From: UBA4582 sp013204195
GTDB lineage: Bacteria; Pseudomonadota; Gammaproteobacteria; Pseudomonadales; Azotimanducaceae
Direction of reading: 5' to 3'
Length of the DNA stretch: 24,379 nucleotides
Assembly (NCBI GenBank): GCA_963925735.1
Contig: CAWUUH010000070.1
Coordinates: 1 to 24,379 of the forward strand
Both the position numbers and the translations under genes were made by a program. Within the stretch, counting starts at the first letter, position 1. The number at the start of each line of letters is the position of its first letter. The notes beneath the pieces were generated by a model, which searched no databases, was not told the DNA's origin, and saw only the letters and a list, made by a program, of their open reading frames with translations. This document shows positions 24,260-24,379 of this stretch, in pieces.

Positions 24260-24379
24260 CTAGAAACCTTTTCGTCGCACCCAATCACGATTCAGGAAAC
24301 GCGCTATGCGTGGAATGAACAGCCCGTATCTGGTTATCGGTGAATCGTGATGTCTTGGTGCAGTATCTTCTGAGCGAAT
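24260..24379 (-). CDS. C-terminal fragment of an unidentified protein
   Basis: A minus-strand frame enters from the right edge and ends in TAG after 39 residues (IRSEDTAPRHHDSPITRYGL and then FIPRIARFLNRDWVRRKGF). It is open over its whole visible length and is rich in Arg and aromatic residues, unlike random non-coding sequence here. It lies 87 bp upstream of the MDR gene on the same strand. No family can be assigned from so short a tail, and chance openness cannot be excluded. Confidence 0.4.
   Translation of the reverse strand: MRSEDTAPRHHDSPITRYGLFIPRIARFLNRDWVRRKGF

Overview
The window looks like a chromosomal segment of a free-living, probably marine, gammaproteobacterium. The grounds are moderate GC, Tat- and lipoprotein-exported enzymes, an OmpA-like barrel, a TraB/GumN tail, a spinster-type MFS carrier, an IorAB-type molybdenum hydroxylase and short GGGGTCGGAGTAAA-type repeats. 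A Halieaceae/Spongiibacteraceae-like source is a guess from gene content. I saw no rRNA, tRNA, CRISPR array, complete insertion sequence or phage gene.

Layout. 1-134: tail of a TraB/GumN-family gene. 162-2228 (-): beta-propeller lipoprotein. 2229-3184: a large gap holding a 157-bp element with 25-bp perfect inverted ends. 3185-4534 (+): MFS transporter. 4727-11866 (-): a 7.1-kb gene for an exported, highly repetitive DUF11 protein. 12445-13713 (+): O-acetylhomoserine sulfhydrylase (MetY). 14012-14650 (+): outer-membrane barrel. 14894-15385 (+): YcxB-like membrane protein. 15474-18986 (-): a compact operon iorA-iorB-enoyl-CoA hydratase-like. 19120-20130 (-): extended SDR reductase. 20456-22186 (+): TPR lipoprotein. 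22504-23165 (-): a membrane-anchored protein of unknown function whose stop codon overlaps the start of a 42-aa membrane micro-protein. 23234-24172 (-): quinone-oxidoreductase-like MDR enzyme. 24260-24379 (-): tail of another gene.

How the genes fit together. The only clear multi-gene units are iorA-iorB-ech (4-bp ATGA overlap, then a 25-bp gap) and the 177-aa/42-aa pair (TAATG overlap). The iorAB pair should form a Tat-exported molybdopterin/[2Fe-2S] oxidoreductase. No dedicated electron acceptor or cofactor-insertion gene is present. MetY makes homocysteine from O-acetylhomoserine and sulfide. The rest look like single-gene transcription units.

The least explained content is of three kinds. 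First, the giant protein is built from four copies of a roughly 400-455-residue three-module unit plus a final DUF11 domain, with no visible surface anchor or secretion partner. Second, a dispersed family of short repeats (consensus GGAGTAAGGTGCC and its reverse complement, usually with a 13-bp period) recurs at gene borders. Third, there is the overlapping 42-aa membrane micro-protein gene. I found no convincing defence system, biosynthetic cluster or new mobile system.
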